This document shows, in pieces, positions 34,692 through 44,863 of a DNA stretch of 64,000 nucleotides. Numbering within the stretch: the stretch's first letter is position 1; every line of letters starts with the position of its first letter. Origin of the DNA: Endothia cerciana (lineage: Eukaryota > Ascomycota > Sordariomycetes > Diaporthales > Cryphonectriaceae); the NCBI GenBank assembly GCA_026119935.1, contig JALRMH010000032.1, positions 124,001 to 188,000 of the forward strand. The letters are read 5' to 3'. The translations under genes and the position numbers were made by a program. The notes below the pieces were generated by a model. The model did no database searches, had not been told where the DNA came from, and was given only the letters and a program-made list of their open reading frames with translations.

Positions 34692-35764
34692 ATGGGCGTC
34701 GACCCTCACCAGAACGCGCATGGTTCGGGCGCGACTGTGGGCGGTCCATCCTCGAGCCTCAACCAAACCATCACGGATACCACCGCTTGCGGCCGCAAGC
34801 GCAGGCTGCAGGCTGCGACGCCTACCGAGACATACGATCTGACCACGGAACAACCTGAGCCCAAGAAGAAGACGCCTGCGTCCGCGGGTGGCGAGAAGCG
34901 TCTGCGACGGTCCGTCTAGTCCCAACCACCAACCACCAACCACCAACCACCGTCTTTGACCTTTGCAGGCCGCCTTTCAGGATGCCCTCTAGCATTGGCC
35001 TTGAACTGACATGACTGTGATACCTCAGGTACCGCGAGAGACCACCTGCCTCCTTCACTGCCATCCTCGAGCGTGCCACCACGCAGCGATTCTTCGTCCT
35101 CTCGCGCACCCTATGCGGCACCGACGACACCCCAGAGCTGTTCCTCCAGGTCTCCGGCAGCACCGGCAACGTCTACAACGTCTGCATCGCCCGGCAGCCC
35201 ACCTGTGACTGTCCCCATGCCAAGGCCGGCAACCAGTGTAAACACGTCATCTTCGTCCTCAAGAAGGTCCTCCGCGCCAAGCCCCAGTACGTCTACCAGC
35301 TAGCCCTTCTTAGCACCGAGCTGAAGGAGATCCTGGGCAACGCGCCCGGCCCGGCCGACGCGCAAGGTGGCTCCGGCCACGGCGATAGGAACCGCAAGCC
35401 GGTCGAGGGGGGCTGCCCCATCTGTTTCGACGAGATGCAGGCTGGCCCCGTCAAGGAGCAGCTGGTCTGGTGCAGGGCTGCCTGCGGCCAGAACATCCAT
35501 CGGCAGTGCTTCGAGATGTGGGCCGCCACGAAGCGCCAGGCCGGTGGTACCGCTGCCAGCGTGCCCTGTCCGTACTGCCGCAGCCCCTGGGAGGGTGATA
35601 ACGAGATCATGAAGACCATCGACATCAGGCAGGGGAAGCTCACCCGCGAGGGTTACCACAACGTCGCCGACCAGCTCGGTGTCAGTACACAGCGAGACTA
35701 TTCTACCTACAGTCCTTGGGGGTCGCGGTATCGTCGTTACCGTGGCCGTAGGTCCTATTGGTGA
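34692..35764 (+). CDS. SWIM zinc finger + RING finger protein (ZSWIM2-like putative E3 ligase)
   Basis: Exons 34692-34909 and 35029-35764, 317 aa. The SWIM finger is C132-x-C134 ... C143-x-H145 ('TCDCPHAKAGNQCKH') and the RING is 'CPICFDEM' (C202, C205), 'WCRAACGQNIHRQCF' (C221/C225, H230, C233) and 'CPYC' (C253, C256). This SWIM-then-RING order with the 'VWCRxxCGQNxHxxCFxxW' signature is that of ZSWIM2/MEX-type ubiquitin ligases, so an E3 role is inferred. The N-terminal ~75 residues are disordered with a basic Lys/Arg stretch. The intron (34910-35028) uses an unusual donor GTCCGT and contains a 7-bp tandem repeat; without it the frame stops at 34917-34919, before both fingers. The C-terminal ~20 residues are Arg/Tyr-rich. 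Confidence 0.85.
34922..34951. repeat. 7-bp tandem repeat (CCAACCA unit), intronic
   Basis: Four consecutive copies of a CCAACCA-type unit inside the intron of the SWIM-RING gene. It lies between the weak donor and the branch region. Confidence 0.8.
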
Positions 35765-36456
35765 GCTGTCGCTCGTGGACGCCTGGTCCCTTGCCTCCGG
35801 GGACCCCCTTTACCTCAAATGGTCTAGGTAGCTGCATTGCGTGTGATCGATCATCTAGAGGTAGCGTTTGAAGGTCGGTTGTGCCGCGATCTCAGGGATC
35901 TTGCTTCTAGAACCCACCCCCACTGCTTTTCTCTGCTAGATCTACAAGCAACTGTGACCTGGCATTGCCATTCCTGTTTTGCCAGAACCCTCACCCACGT
36001 CATTATTTGGCTTTATGAATGGCTGATCAAGCTGACCTGTCCCGGCTTGTGGCTGTTCGGTCCTGCAAGGCGTTGAATTCTACTCTACGCCCACTCAAGA
36101 CAACCAGTGTTGACTAGCCGACTAGAGGAGTAGGCTCTAATTTCTGGGGTTCATCTCATTGCTCCCTGTGGTCACGGGGCTTGTTCGCGGTCAATTTTAG
36201 ACAGCTGAACCAAACCAAGTCTAAGCTAGCGATGGGACTGTCCTGTTGAGACCCCTCGTCTTCAATATTCATGATACCGGACATCCAGCCTACAGTGCCA
36301 TTCATTGCCTAGTCGTGATTTGGAAGATGGCCCACCCGGTGAGCTGGATGAGGCGTGTATGCACTCAGAAGATAGTGATTCTCGGCGTGATGTTGCTCTG
36401 GAGGCTGTCTTTTACCATTGCGATTGGTTTTAAGGCCGTTCCGTTACCCGCTGCGG
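35765..36456. other. Intergenic; original 3' flank of the alpha/beta hydrolase
   Basis: No gene. The DNA immediately left of the pogo element (up to 36458) would have been the 3' end of the hydrolase gene at 38.3 kb before the insertion. Confidence 0.5.
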
Positions 36457-36458
36457 TA

Positions 36459-36511
36459 AGTCAAAAGGCAGGGTTGTTAGCCACCCCCTGTTGTTAGCCA
36501 CCCTGGCCAGC
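36459..36511 (+). repeat. Left terminal inverted repeat, with 17-bp internal duplication
   Basis: Matches the right end base for base over 36 positions once a 17-bp insert (36486-36502) is removed. The insert repeats the neighbouring GTTGTTAGCCACC, so it is a local duplication inside the terminal repeat. Confidence 0.9.
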
Positions 36512-38228
36512 CACCCTATTTTTTCAACCACCCATTTTTACTGCACTGTTTCTCGTTTAATTCTCATCCGAACCAATGAAGGCCTATACGGAATCTGAAG
36601 TTATCCAGGCCATTAAGGCCGTCAGAAATGGCCAATCAGTCAGAAAGGCCGCCTTAACCTGGGGTATTCCGAGGGCTACACTTCAGCAAAGAATTCTTGG
36701 CCGATAACAACACCGACGTGCCCATCAGTCTCAGCAAAGACTCTCTATTAGCTAAGAAGACAAACTAGCCTAATAGGTTATTACTCAGTCTGACCTAGGG
36801 CTCCCGCCGACGCATGCAGAGCTAAGAATCTTTGCGTCAAGGGTCCTCGCCGTGAAGGGAGACCCCCAGCCTCTTGGAAAGAAATAGGTTCAAGCTTTTT
36901 TATATCGGTATCTATATCTTAGGACCTTACGATCTCGTCGGACGGATTTAAAGCGTATTAATAGAGCAATAACAGAGGTAATCTGACCTTAGTTCCGTCT
37001 GCTGGCTATACCTACTATTAAGGCTATTAAACCAACTAATCGATAGAATATAAACGAAGCTGGAATAATTGAAGGCTAAGGCGAGAATAGCCTAGTCCTA
37101 GGATAGCGAAATTCACGTGTAATCTATCAAAAGGACCCTAGTATACAGATTTAGATATTATTTATCGAGTGTATATTACCTTCCGGCGCTTATCTACCCC
37201 CCTTAGTGATTTTCAAAGGAAAATCTATATAACAGCAATAGTTTCTGATAAATCTAGAGCCTTTTGACAGCTAGCAATTTACTACGACGATAAATAAATA
37301 GACAAGTAATAATATAGCACTAGAGTAGCTGTAAAAGATCTTTATCCTAGCAAGCTAACCTAATAACCTCTATAACACCTGCCTTTTAATCCTCGACAGC
37401 TATAAAAGCTATATAATAACTAAATTTATATAAGAATACTGCTAGAATAATATTCTAGTGCTTTATTTACCTTTTTATATATTATATATACTTTAACCTC
37501 TTGACTTAGGGGTCTTCTTGTTATTAAAAAAAGCCTATCAGAAGAGAGTTAGTCTTCTAAGCTAGTACGGCGACTTAATAGTTTCTAGTAAATAACTTTT
37601 CCATAAAAACTATCGTCTAGCTTGTCTCAACAGGCTTTCTCGCTAGAATATTCAGTCTAGGTAGAAAGCTTCAGGTCTTTAGCCAGTATCTCTTGCCAAG
37701 CCACTCCTTAGCCCTCTTCTGCTTAAGAGCGTTCAACAACGTACCCAGGACAAACTAAATATAAGTCTAGGGCAAGCAACAGCATCCAGCTCTACATCAA
37801 AACACTCTTTAGACCAATCGAATATCTTTTCGACACCCAGGAAGGCTAAGGACCTACAGGACTAGTTACGCTAGTACAAGGACCTACTTCATTCATCGTC
37901 AGAGCAACGCTTCCTCCTTAGAAAGATTATAAAAAGCTTTGAGGAGAAAGACCTACTACTTGCTAATGCCCTGAAGAGAGTTGAAGTCCTGGAGGTACAG
38001 GTGGAGGCTAGAAAACCTCAAAAAAGAAAAAAGGTGGAATTAAGTCCGAATTCGAAGTTTGCTGACATCAGGGCTATCCAGCGGACTAAGGATAAGGCTA
38101 ATGAGGATGCAGAGAGTTCTAATGAAGAGAGCGAGGTCGAATTGCTTAGGGATGAAGAGGACTGTATTATAGTTGCAGGTGGGGATGAAGAGTAAAGAAA
38201 TAGAATCTATGTGTATATTTTTTGTGTT

Positions 38229-38264
38229 GCTGGCCAGGGTGGCTAACAACCCTGCCTTTTGACT
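38229..38264 (-). repeat. Right terminal inverted repeat
   Basis: 36 bp, reverse complement of the left end without the 17-bp insert; ends in GACT followed by the TA target-site copy. Confidence 0.92.
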
Positions 38265-39064
38265 TATAGGAGACGAATAAGGCGCCTAAGATAGCTGCCA
38301 ATACTGGGGAAACGACGCTGGCCTGCGACCGCAATGCGATTCTCCAGTGCCCAGCTGAGCTCACCAACAACGATATCAGGGCGGTCGCGAATGATGTTGT
38401 GCCCACAGTCGCCGACCCGAACATACCGGGCATTCGAGCTCAGCCGAAGCTGGGCCTTCTTCAGCCGCTCGTCCTCCTCGGCCCACAGCCTCCTGAGCCT
38501 CGCCTCCTCGGCCGATGGACTAGCACCACCACGTTTCCAGAACAGCGAATCTGCGTGAATGACGCTCAGTGGCCTGGTGCCGAGGATCTGCTTCCGGTAC
38601 TGCTCCTCCTCGTGCTCTATCGGGGTCTCCTGGCCCGTCTCCGCGAGTACCATGCCCGCGACCTGCCCGGGGTGCCTCTGGAGGAACTCCCGCGCTATCG
38701 TGCCGCCGTAGGAGTGTGCGACGAGGATGTATGGTGGTTTCAGCCGCAAGGCCTTCAGGAGGGTGACGAGATCAAGGACTGATTCTCTCGGCGTCTGGGG
38801 ACCCGAGGCTGCTGTCGTGCTCTGCCCAACCCCCCGTCTCTCATAGAACAGGACCGGCGCGCGCTTGCTGACCTCCCTCACCAAGGGAAGCCAAGTCTCA
38901 GCATGCGTGCCCTGTCCGGAGCCGTGGCAGCAGATCACAGACACATCCCAAGGGGGATCTGGGGCTGGAGGTCTGGCTGAAATAGCGGGTCCACCTTCGG
39001 CCGCCGGGTTCAGCAGCACGAAGCTGAGCTGCGTGTTGGGGTCGACCAGCATAGCGGGATCCAT
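38264..39064 (-). CDS. Alpha/beta hydrolase, C-terminus altered by transposon
   Basis: Single exon, 266 aa. Alpha/beta-fold hydrolase: oxyanion region 'CCHGSGQGTHAETW' (about 45-58), 'YERRGVGQS' after strand 4, nucleophile elbow 'LVAHSYGGT' (S118), and the catalytic His in 'DCGHNIIRDRPD' (H222). No signal peptide, so likely intracellular; an esterase or related activity is inferred, substrate unknown. The stop codon TAA (38266-38264) is formed by the TA target-site copy plus the first base of the pogo inverted repeat. Joining the flanks without the element gives Tyr-Arg-Ser-Gly and a TAA, i.e. the ancestral protein was four residues longer. The 3' UTR and polyadenylation signals are therefore now inside or beyond the element. 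Confidence 0.85.
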   Translation of the reverse strand: MDPAMLVDPNTQLSFVLLNPAAEGGPAISARPPAPDPPWDVSVICCHGSGQGTHAETWLPLVREVSKRAPVLFYERRGVGQSTTAASGPQTPRESVLDLVTLLKALRLKPPYILVAHSYGGTIAREFLQRHPGQVAGMVLAETGQETPIEHEEEQYRKQILGTRPLSVIHADSLFWKRGGASPSAEEARLRRLWAEEDERLKKAQLRLSSNARYVRVGDCGHNIIRDRPDIVVGELSWALENRIAVAGQRRFPSIGSYLRRLIRLL

Positions 39065-40503
39065 CGCACCCGGGCCAGCTTCATGTGCGGGCCGATTGCT
39101 GGTGCGATCTGGTCGTGCGTCTTTTATCTTGGGGCCAGAACCAAGGTTCGTGGCGGTGAGAGGTTAAGAAATCAATTTTCAGTCAGACAGGATTGATTGT
39201 CTTTTGTTGGTGGAGCAGGCAGCAACATGTGCGCATGGCAGCGCAAAAACCTGAGCCGCACCCCGGAACAGAATCCGCCAAGCCCTAGAGGGGCTCTTTG
39301 CTCCAGTCGCTTGTTTATTACGTTCTGTTGAAGCCTGGTTGTCAATAATTGAAACGGTCACCGCAGTATACACTTATCCCAGGACGCTCATGCTAGCTGG
39401 TCTCTAGAAGAGGGCAGTTAAGAATATGTGGAACTATCGCGAACTCCAACTCGCTACCAGTGTCACTGCGATCGTCAGTGCGCAACAGCTTCCCCTTATT
39501 CAGCCTTAGACCTCTCCCTTTTCTGTGTCCATGCTGCCCCATGCTTGATGGGCCGTGCACAGCAAAGCAAGCAGGCAAATATTTACGTGACGAGGATATA
39601 TAAGGTAATCATCATCGTTGCCGTCCCTGCCGTATGTTCATGCCTACGCTGACCGAGTTCCTATTTCTGTCCACTAATTAAGTCCTCGCCCTGGCCTTCG
39701 GCTCTCTCCACCGCTCCATCATATTGATTTTCTCTATCTATGGTTTTCTCTATCGTATGATCACTTCTATCCTTTCTTCCGCGCCTGTGCTGGCCAAGTC
39801 TCTGCCCCAGACCTAGACCTAGACCCTTCTCTATACCTTATTGTTTAGCCATCAATAGCCCAGATGTCGACTAGGTAAGGGAAAAAGGTGTGAGAATGTA
39901 TGAAGCTCGTCTGGAGCATCTTGAAAGGCAGCAAGGAAAAGGCGCTAGCAATGGTAGCGTAGGTAAGGGTAGGAAAGGTTCTGCTTTTTAGCCTTGGGTT
40001 CTCACTCTCATATATTCATGCCTGGACTCATCGAGTCCCTGGGTTTCTCCACTGTGTGTTTATGCTTATGCTCACTAAGTCCCTACCCTAGATCAAGTCC
40101 CTGCTCTAGACTTATCTGTGCACTTGATATAATTTATCTTGCGAATAAAGATCATATGCTGGGGGTGATGTATGTGAATGCCCTGCTCGAGCTAGCTTGT
40201 GACTGGACCTAGCTTTGATGAGGCCCTTGATCCTCACAAGGGCGCGAGCACAATCATAGTAAATAATATTTACTGTACAGCCTAGGTTCCAACTAAAGTT
40301 CCAGCTCGCAACAGAGCTTCTGTGCTCTCTTACTTTTACCCTACAGGCTTTGTGCTATGTACAGCGCTTTGTTTCCTTCCAACCCATCCTCCTCCATCTA
40401 TATCCACATCTGTGACGGTATATAAGGATTCTAGCCAGTGCAGCGGACTGGTGATAACTTTTTCGCAATAACATCTATATCTATATCCTCGTGGCCTGGC
40501 AAT
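39065..40503. other. Intergenic, pyrimidine-rich
   Basis: No gene. Two similar segments (about 39632-39690 and 40013-40090, each with 'ttcatgcct' and 'gagtccc/gagttcc' elements) suggest an old duplication. Generally C/T-rich on the plus strand. Confidence 0.4.
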
Positions 40504-41090
40504 ATGGAACTAGCCGTATCAGAGTCTCCAGTAAGCAATGAGTCCCCTGAGATTTTGTTATTAAAATGTCAAATGCTGAAACAAGCAGAGAAGGACTCTG
40601 TCCACCCTGATGCTAAGGCTAAGGCTAAGGCCAAGACTGATGTGGGTTGTCAGCAGGGAGTTGAAGGCGAAGGTGCCAGCATTGTGCAGGATCCTATCCA
40701 CCCTAGTGCTAAGATCGAGACTGTGGACGAAGCTGAGGCCAATGTGGATGGCCGTGAAGGTGAGAGTGAGGGTGCCGGCGCCGTACAGTTGGTGCTCCGT
40801 GCTCTGGCACGTGCTGGGGAGCTGTTCTCTTGTCCCAGCAATCCGTCGTTGCTCGATCTTACCTTCGACTTCGAGTTTCCCGTCGACCAGCTTCAAACGC
40901 TCAGCACTGCGCTTAGAAACTCATCTTAAGATTCCGTCTTCCAAAAAATCGAGTACAAATACGAGTAGTCCAAAGAGTTACTTCACCTTCATCTTAGAAC
41001 ACCGAAGCTCGAGCATAGTCTTCTTACCTCTTATTTTATCCTCAAGATGGAAGCAGGCTTTGTCCAAGCACGAGATCGTATTCTAATTAT
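40504..41090 (+). pseudogene. Orphan reading frame with internal repeat, probably decayed
   Basis: Frame from ATG 40504 to TAA 40927-40929 (141 aa) carries two diverged copies of a ~100-bp unit: each has a 'HP-x-A-K' start, an acidic middle, and an 'EGxGA' end (about 40600-40690 and 40695-40790). After the TAA the same frame stays open with coherent, charged sequence ('DSVFQKIEYKYE', a TAG at 40966-40968, then 'SKELLHLHLRTPKLEHSLL') to beyond 41040. Both stops would be Gln codons (CAA, CAG) with one C-to-T change, which suggests a longer protein broken by point mutation. No family recognised; it could also be a short real protein plus chance. Confidence 0.35.
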
Positions 41091-41913
41091 AGATCTGAAG
41101 GTTTCAGGACAGGAGCTCAGAGAGTCCATTGTACATTACATGACATTACACAATATGGACTTCAGGTCGTTGACTGTACATTACCTCACATCACAAAAAG
41201 GACCAGGGATGCATAGCGGGGGAGTTCTGGTCTGAAGGTTGTTCACAACATCAACTCTTTACATGATAGGGGGAGTATCTGGCTCGGCATCCAGGTTTGT
41301 CAAGATGGAGAAGCTGGGTAGGTGGACGGCGGCGTGTAACGCAGGACTTGATACCTCTTCACCTTCTTCTCTGAAAGCATAGGAACAAAAGACATTTTAA
41401 CATTGTGTATAAGTTATAGAGTGAAGACAGGTGGTTGAAGTAGTAGTGTAGCTAATAAGGTAATGGAAATGGGGGTGTGGGGCGAGGTAAGTCTTTTGAC
41501 TTAAATGATGAACCAGAACTCGGGCACAGTTGCACAATGTAACAACCCAAGTCCAGGTAACAGAGAGCTCAGACAGCCTTAGCGTGCTAATGTTAAGAAG
41601 AAGACACAACAGAGGCCTGAGGGCTATGAAAATCAGCAACTCGACAGTCCATTAGATCTGAACAGAGAATAGAGAAGAGAAGGGAAGTTTGAAAATGAGG
41701 CCTGGAGGGTACCCTCACACCCAAAGCTATGTTCCCACCCACCACAATAATGATAGGAGAGATAGATGCCCTGTAAGACTGCACTCATGGCTTAGCTGCT
41801 GAACAACATTAAACTATAATGGTTGAAAGCTTTAAATGCGCCGTATCCATGCCCCAAGTGGTCTTGAAATGTAGTCCCCTTTGCACTAACTGATTATCTC
41901 AAGTCTGTCGAAG
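41091..41913. other. Intergenic
   Basis: About 800 bp downstream of the ferric reductase; nothing recognised. Confidence 0.45.
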
Positions 41914-43902
41914 TTACTCTAGCCTGTCGTCACATATAAGTCTCACGGACCCCCTACTATCACCACCCCACACCTTGCCCGCCTCATTGCAGGCTGCCAC
42001 CGCCCTCCTCAGATCTCCTATCATACCGCCAGGACCACTCGCGTAGACTGTCGTCGGCCCATGTGCCACAGAGCCGACGAACCCCTTGACTATCCCATCG
42101 AGCTTCGGTCTTCTTGCCTCAGGGACCTCGGTGTTGGCTGGGTGATGGTGAGAGACGTCGTTACAGTCACATCCAGAACCACCCGCATCTGAGGATGATG
42201 CTGACGAGATTAGAGGGGTCCCCTTCTCTCTTGTTACGTATACGTCGACGCGGACCCCGTGTGAGCACCCGCTGTCCCTGATCTCGTCGAGTTCCTTCTC
42301 GACCCACCTGACATCCGCGTCCCTCCTCACTGCCCATACCAGCTCGACCTTCCTCCTGCGGCCCGGCCTCCTCTCCCGGACCACCTTCGTCAGGACCGGC
42401 AGCACAAAGGTTATGCCCGTGCCGCCGGCGATGCACAGTACGTTCGTGTCAGGGATCAAGCCATTGACCATATTAACCCCATAGGGACCCGTCATGATGA
42501 CGGGGGTCGTCACCCCGCCTGCCATTTTCTCACCAGCCGCAGGAGCAGCTGGGCGGTCCCCCAGGGCGGTGAGCTTCGCCGCCGCGATCCGCGCAAGCCT
42601 GCCTGTCTCCCCCATTTTCGCCCTGATCACGTACGAATGCTTCACGCGTCCCGCGCCGTCCGCGATCGGGAGTGAGAGGGGTGTCATGGGGTGGCTTTGC
42701 CAGATGCTGCCCTCCGGGAAGCACAGGTAGAAGTGCTGGCCCACGTCCCAGGGCTGCTGCACGTGCTCGAAATCCAGCCTGAGGACGTCCCCGCCCTGCT
42801 CGTCCGCCCAGTACGTTAGCCTCGCCCGTGTGGACTCGAATCCCCATCGCCCCTGGGACGGCAGCCACCAGTAGTGCAGCAGCGCCGCCCGCGCCATCCT
42901 GCCCAGCCGGTCGAGGAACCACAGGAGGATGCCGGGGACGAGGAAGCACTGTAGCTTCTCCCAGTGGCCGATGGCCGCGCCGATATAGACCATGGCCAGT
43001 ACGTAGTGCGCCTTGCGGAAGAACTCGTACCCGGTAAGCCTGATCCCCAGCGGCGTGGCGAGCGCCCAGAGCAGGCCCAGCAGGCCCAGCGCCGCGAAGC
43101 CCCACTGGATGTACGGCTCAGCGGTGAGCTCGTCCCACGTCGCCGGCTGCGGCTGGTAGAGGCGGCCCTCGACGATAACCCAGCCGAGGGTGTGCACGGC
43201 GGACTGGATCAGGATGATGTAGCCCACCCAGCGGTGCAAGAACAGGAAGCTCTGGTAGGGGATCCCCGTGATGAGGCTCAGCAGCGACTCCCGGCTGGCA
43301 AGGAGCACCGACAGCGGCGTGAGCGCGTACGCAAGCACGCCGACGCGGTCTGCGAAGGGCCCCAGCGACGTGCGCGTGTTATGCAGACCCGGGGAACTCT
43401 GAACGGGCGTCACCCAGGTCTTGTAGACGATGCCGGCGAAGCTGAGGATCGCGAGGTACGCGGCGAGGATGAGCAGCACCACCACCTGGAGCCGGGTGGC
43501 GTGGCCAAGGACCCGCGGTACGAGGTCGGGGAGGAAGTACTGCCTGCAAAGGGAGGATATGCTTCGCCGTAGTCTCTCGACGCCACCGGCGCCCGAACCA
43601 CCTAGCTGTGCCTCGGTATTTGACAGTGATGTCGCGACCCCATCATCCCTCCGAGAATTGAGGATCCGGCGAGAAACACCATATATCAACAAGATCCCAA
43701 GGATAGACGACCAGAAGATCCCCGTGTATAAGATGCCGACATCGTGGGCATGATAGACGACATCCAGGTACTCGCACGAGCCCGCGTCGCTCGAGCACGG
43801 GAGGATGCGCTCGGCGTAGCCCCAGTGCTGCTGTGTGTTGCTTGAGTTTGCATCTGTGAAGTTCTGGATGTGCGCCCTCGCGAATACACCTCCCCAGGCC
43901 AT
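41914..43902 (-). CDS. Ferric/cupric reductase, FRE/NOX family
   Basis: Single exon, 662 aa. Plasma-membrane metalloreductase that takes electrons from NADPH via FAD and two haems to reduce external Fe(III)/Cu(II). The haem-binding His pairs are seen in 'FLHRWVGYIILIQSAVHTLGW' (two His, 14 apart) and 'FFRKAHYVLAMVYIGAAIGHW' (two His, 14 apart). FAD motif 'SHPMTPLSLP' (about 390-400), NADPH motifs 'MTGPYGV' and 'CIAGGTGITFVLPVL', and a C-terminal 'YASGPGGMIGDLRRAV'. The N-terminus has an extracellular portion with sequons before the first TM. It is divergent from a Ctr copper transporter 961 bp away, matching the known pairing of reduction with high-affinity copper uptake. Metal preference cannot be read from sequence. 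Confidence 0.92.
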   Translation of the reverse strand: MAWGGVFARAHIQNFTDANSSNTQQHWGYAERILPCSSDAGSCEYLDVVYHAHDVGILYTGIFWSSILGILLIYGVSRRILNSRRDDGVATSLSNTEAQLGGSGAGGVERLRRSISSLCRQYFLPDLVPRVLGHATRLQVVVLLILAAYLAILSFAGIVYKTWVTPVQSSPGLHNTRTSLGPFADRVGVLAYALTPLSVLLASRESLLSLITGIPYQSFLFLHRWVGYIILIQSAVHTLGWVIVEGRLYQPQPATWDELTAEPYIQWGFAALGLLGLLWALATPLGIRLTGYEFFRKAHYVLAMVYIGAAIGHWEKLQCFLVPGILLWFLDRLGRMARAALLHYWWLPSQGRWGFESTRARLTYWADEQGGDVLRLDFEHVQQPWDVGQHFYLCFPEGSIWQSHPMTPLSLPIADGAGRVKHSYVIRAKMGETGRLARIAAAKLTALGDRPAAPAAGEKMAGGVTTPVIMTGPYGVNMVNGLIPDTNVLCIAGGTGITFVLPVLTKVVRERRPGRRRKVELVWAVRRDADVRWVEKELDEIRDSGCSHGVRVDVYVTREKGTPLISSASSSDAGGSGCDCNDVSHHHPANTEVPEARRPKLDGIVKGFVGSVAHGPTTVYASGPGGMIGDLRRAVAACNEAGKVWGGDSRGSVRLICDDRLE

Positions 43903-44863
43903 GATGATGATGGCCCTGCGTGTTTCAAGGTGACTTAGGCGCCCGGAGCCTGCGACCTGAGATCGTCAGCCGTGCAGCCCGTGGTCGAGCAGCAGAGTGA
44001 GGTATAAGCGGTCACACAAGAGGGATCTTGACTTTCGAGATCCCTGGAGGACGTGAGCACATTTTCAAACCTCATCAACCCAAGGCCCAGAGGCCTTCCG
44101 TCATTGACCTCCTCACTCGCCCAGGCGCCACGATGAGCATGTTTCTCGCCAATCGGAGCCTCGACGGTTCCAAACCTGCCGCTCCGGCTGCTCCGCCAAG
44201 ATCAAAAGACGCCAGAGATCCCGAAGGGATGGGCCCGTTGTTTCGGTTCATCCTACTGAGTCGTGCGCAAGCCCGCTCCGCAAACCTGCTCGGACTCCAC
44301 ACCTGAGAGGCCGGAGTCCTCTCGAGGCTTGAACTGCTGGCCGTGCTGAGCAAGCCTACCGCCGGATCTCGAGAGTTTTCCATCACGTATACGCGTTCAG
44401 CTGGGTGAGCAAGTTTCCGCTCCCCGGTGGTCCCTCGCCGCCACCTTATATGCAGATCCAGGCCAATGAGCCACACGGGCTGGACGACGCCAGCGGGTAC
44501 GATCTTGGGATCTCGCAAACGTCCGCCGTTCCACTTTTCCGATTAGTGGTCTCTCCTCGCCGCCAATGCTTGGCGAAGCGTAAGACCCATGTCGCCAGAA
44601 GAGGTGGAACAGCGGCGTTGAGCACATTTATCTCTTGGCTCCTCGAACTTGGACATCGCCGTTTTCTCGAGATAGTATCTATCACCAATTTCTTGTACCC
44701 GAGCGAAAACTGTGTGAAGGATTTCCACCCCTCGTCGTCACCCGGAGGGCTCGACCAGTTCGCATTCGCAGGTCGCATCAGGCAGGCTGTCTCCTTCATT
44801 AGCCATAAATACAGCGTATTGAGACTTCTGGCATCGCTCTTTGGGGGTCGATCAGAGTCAAAG
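43903..44863. promoter_or_regulatory. Shared divergent promoter of ferric reductase and copper transporter
   Basis: 961 bp between the two start codons. Contains two identical TGAGCAAG octamers at 44347-44354 and 44406-44413, one mismatch from TGAGCAAA (reverse of the Mac1/copper-sensor element TTTGCTCA). Copper-responsive control of both genes is an inference from motif and layout. Confidence 0.4.

Larger units (their letters stand above)
36457..38266 (+). mobile_element. pogo/Fot1-type DNA transposon, complete ends, decayed transposase
   Basis: An element of 1806 bp (36459-38264) bordered by a TA duplication (36457-36458, 38265-38266) and inverted repeats starting AGTCAAAAGGCAGGG. Plus-strand remains of one transposase: ATG at 36576 with an N-terminal helix-turn-helix ('TESEVIQAIKAVRNGQSVR', 'GIPRATLQQRI'), then 'RVLAVKGDPQPLGKK' ended by TAG where Trp is expected, and a C-terminal tail 'KPQKRKKVELSPN' ... 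'DEEDCIIVAGGDEE' ending at 38195. The middle (about 36900-37700) is very A+T-rich and full of stops. TA target choice, AGTCA-type ends, the HTH and the acidic/basic tail identify the pogo/Fot1 group. The stop and base bias resemble repeat-induced point mutation. It is not autonomous now. Confidence 0.9.

Noticed and set aside
42530..43105. 191-codon minus-strand frame
   Set aside because: Shadow of the ferric reductase in another phase.
44028..44306. 92-codon frame between the reductase and copper transporter
   Set aside because: Inside the divergent promoter; no motif.
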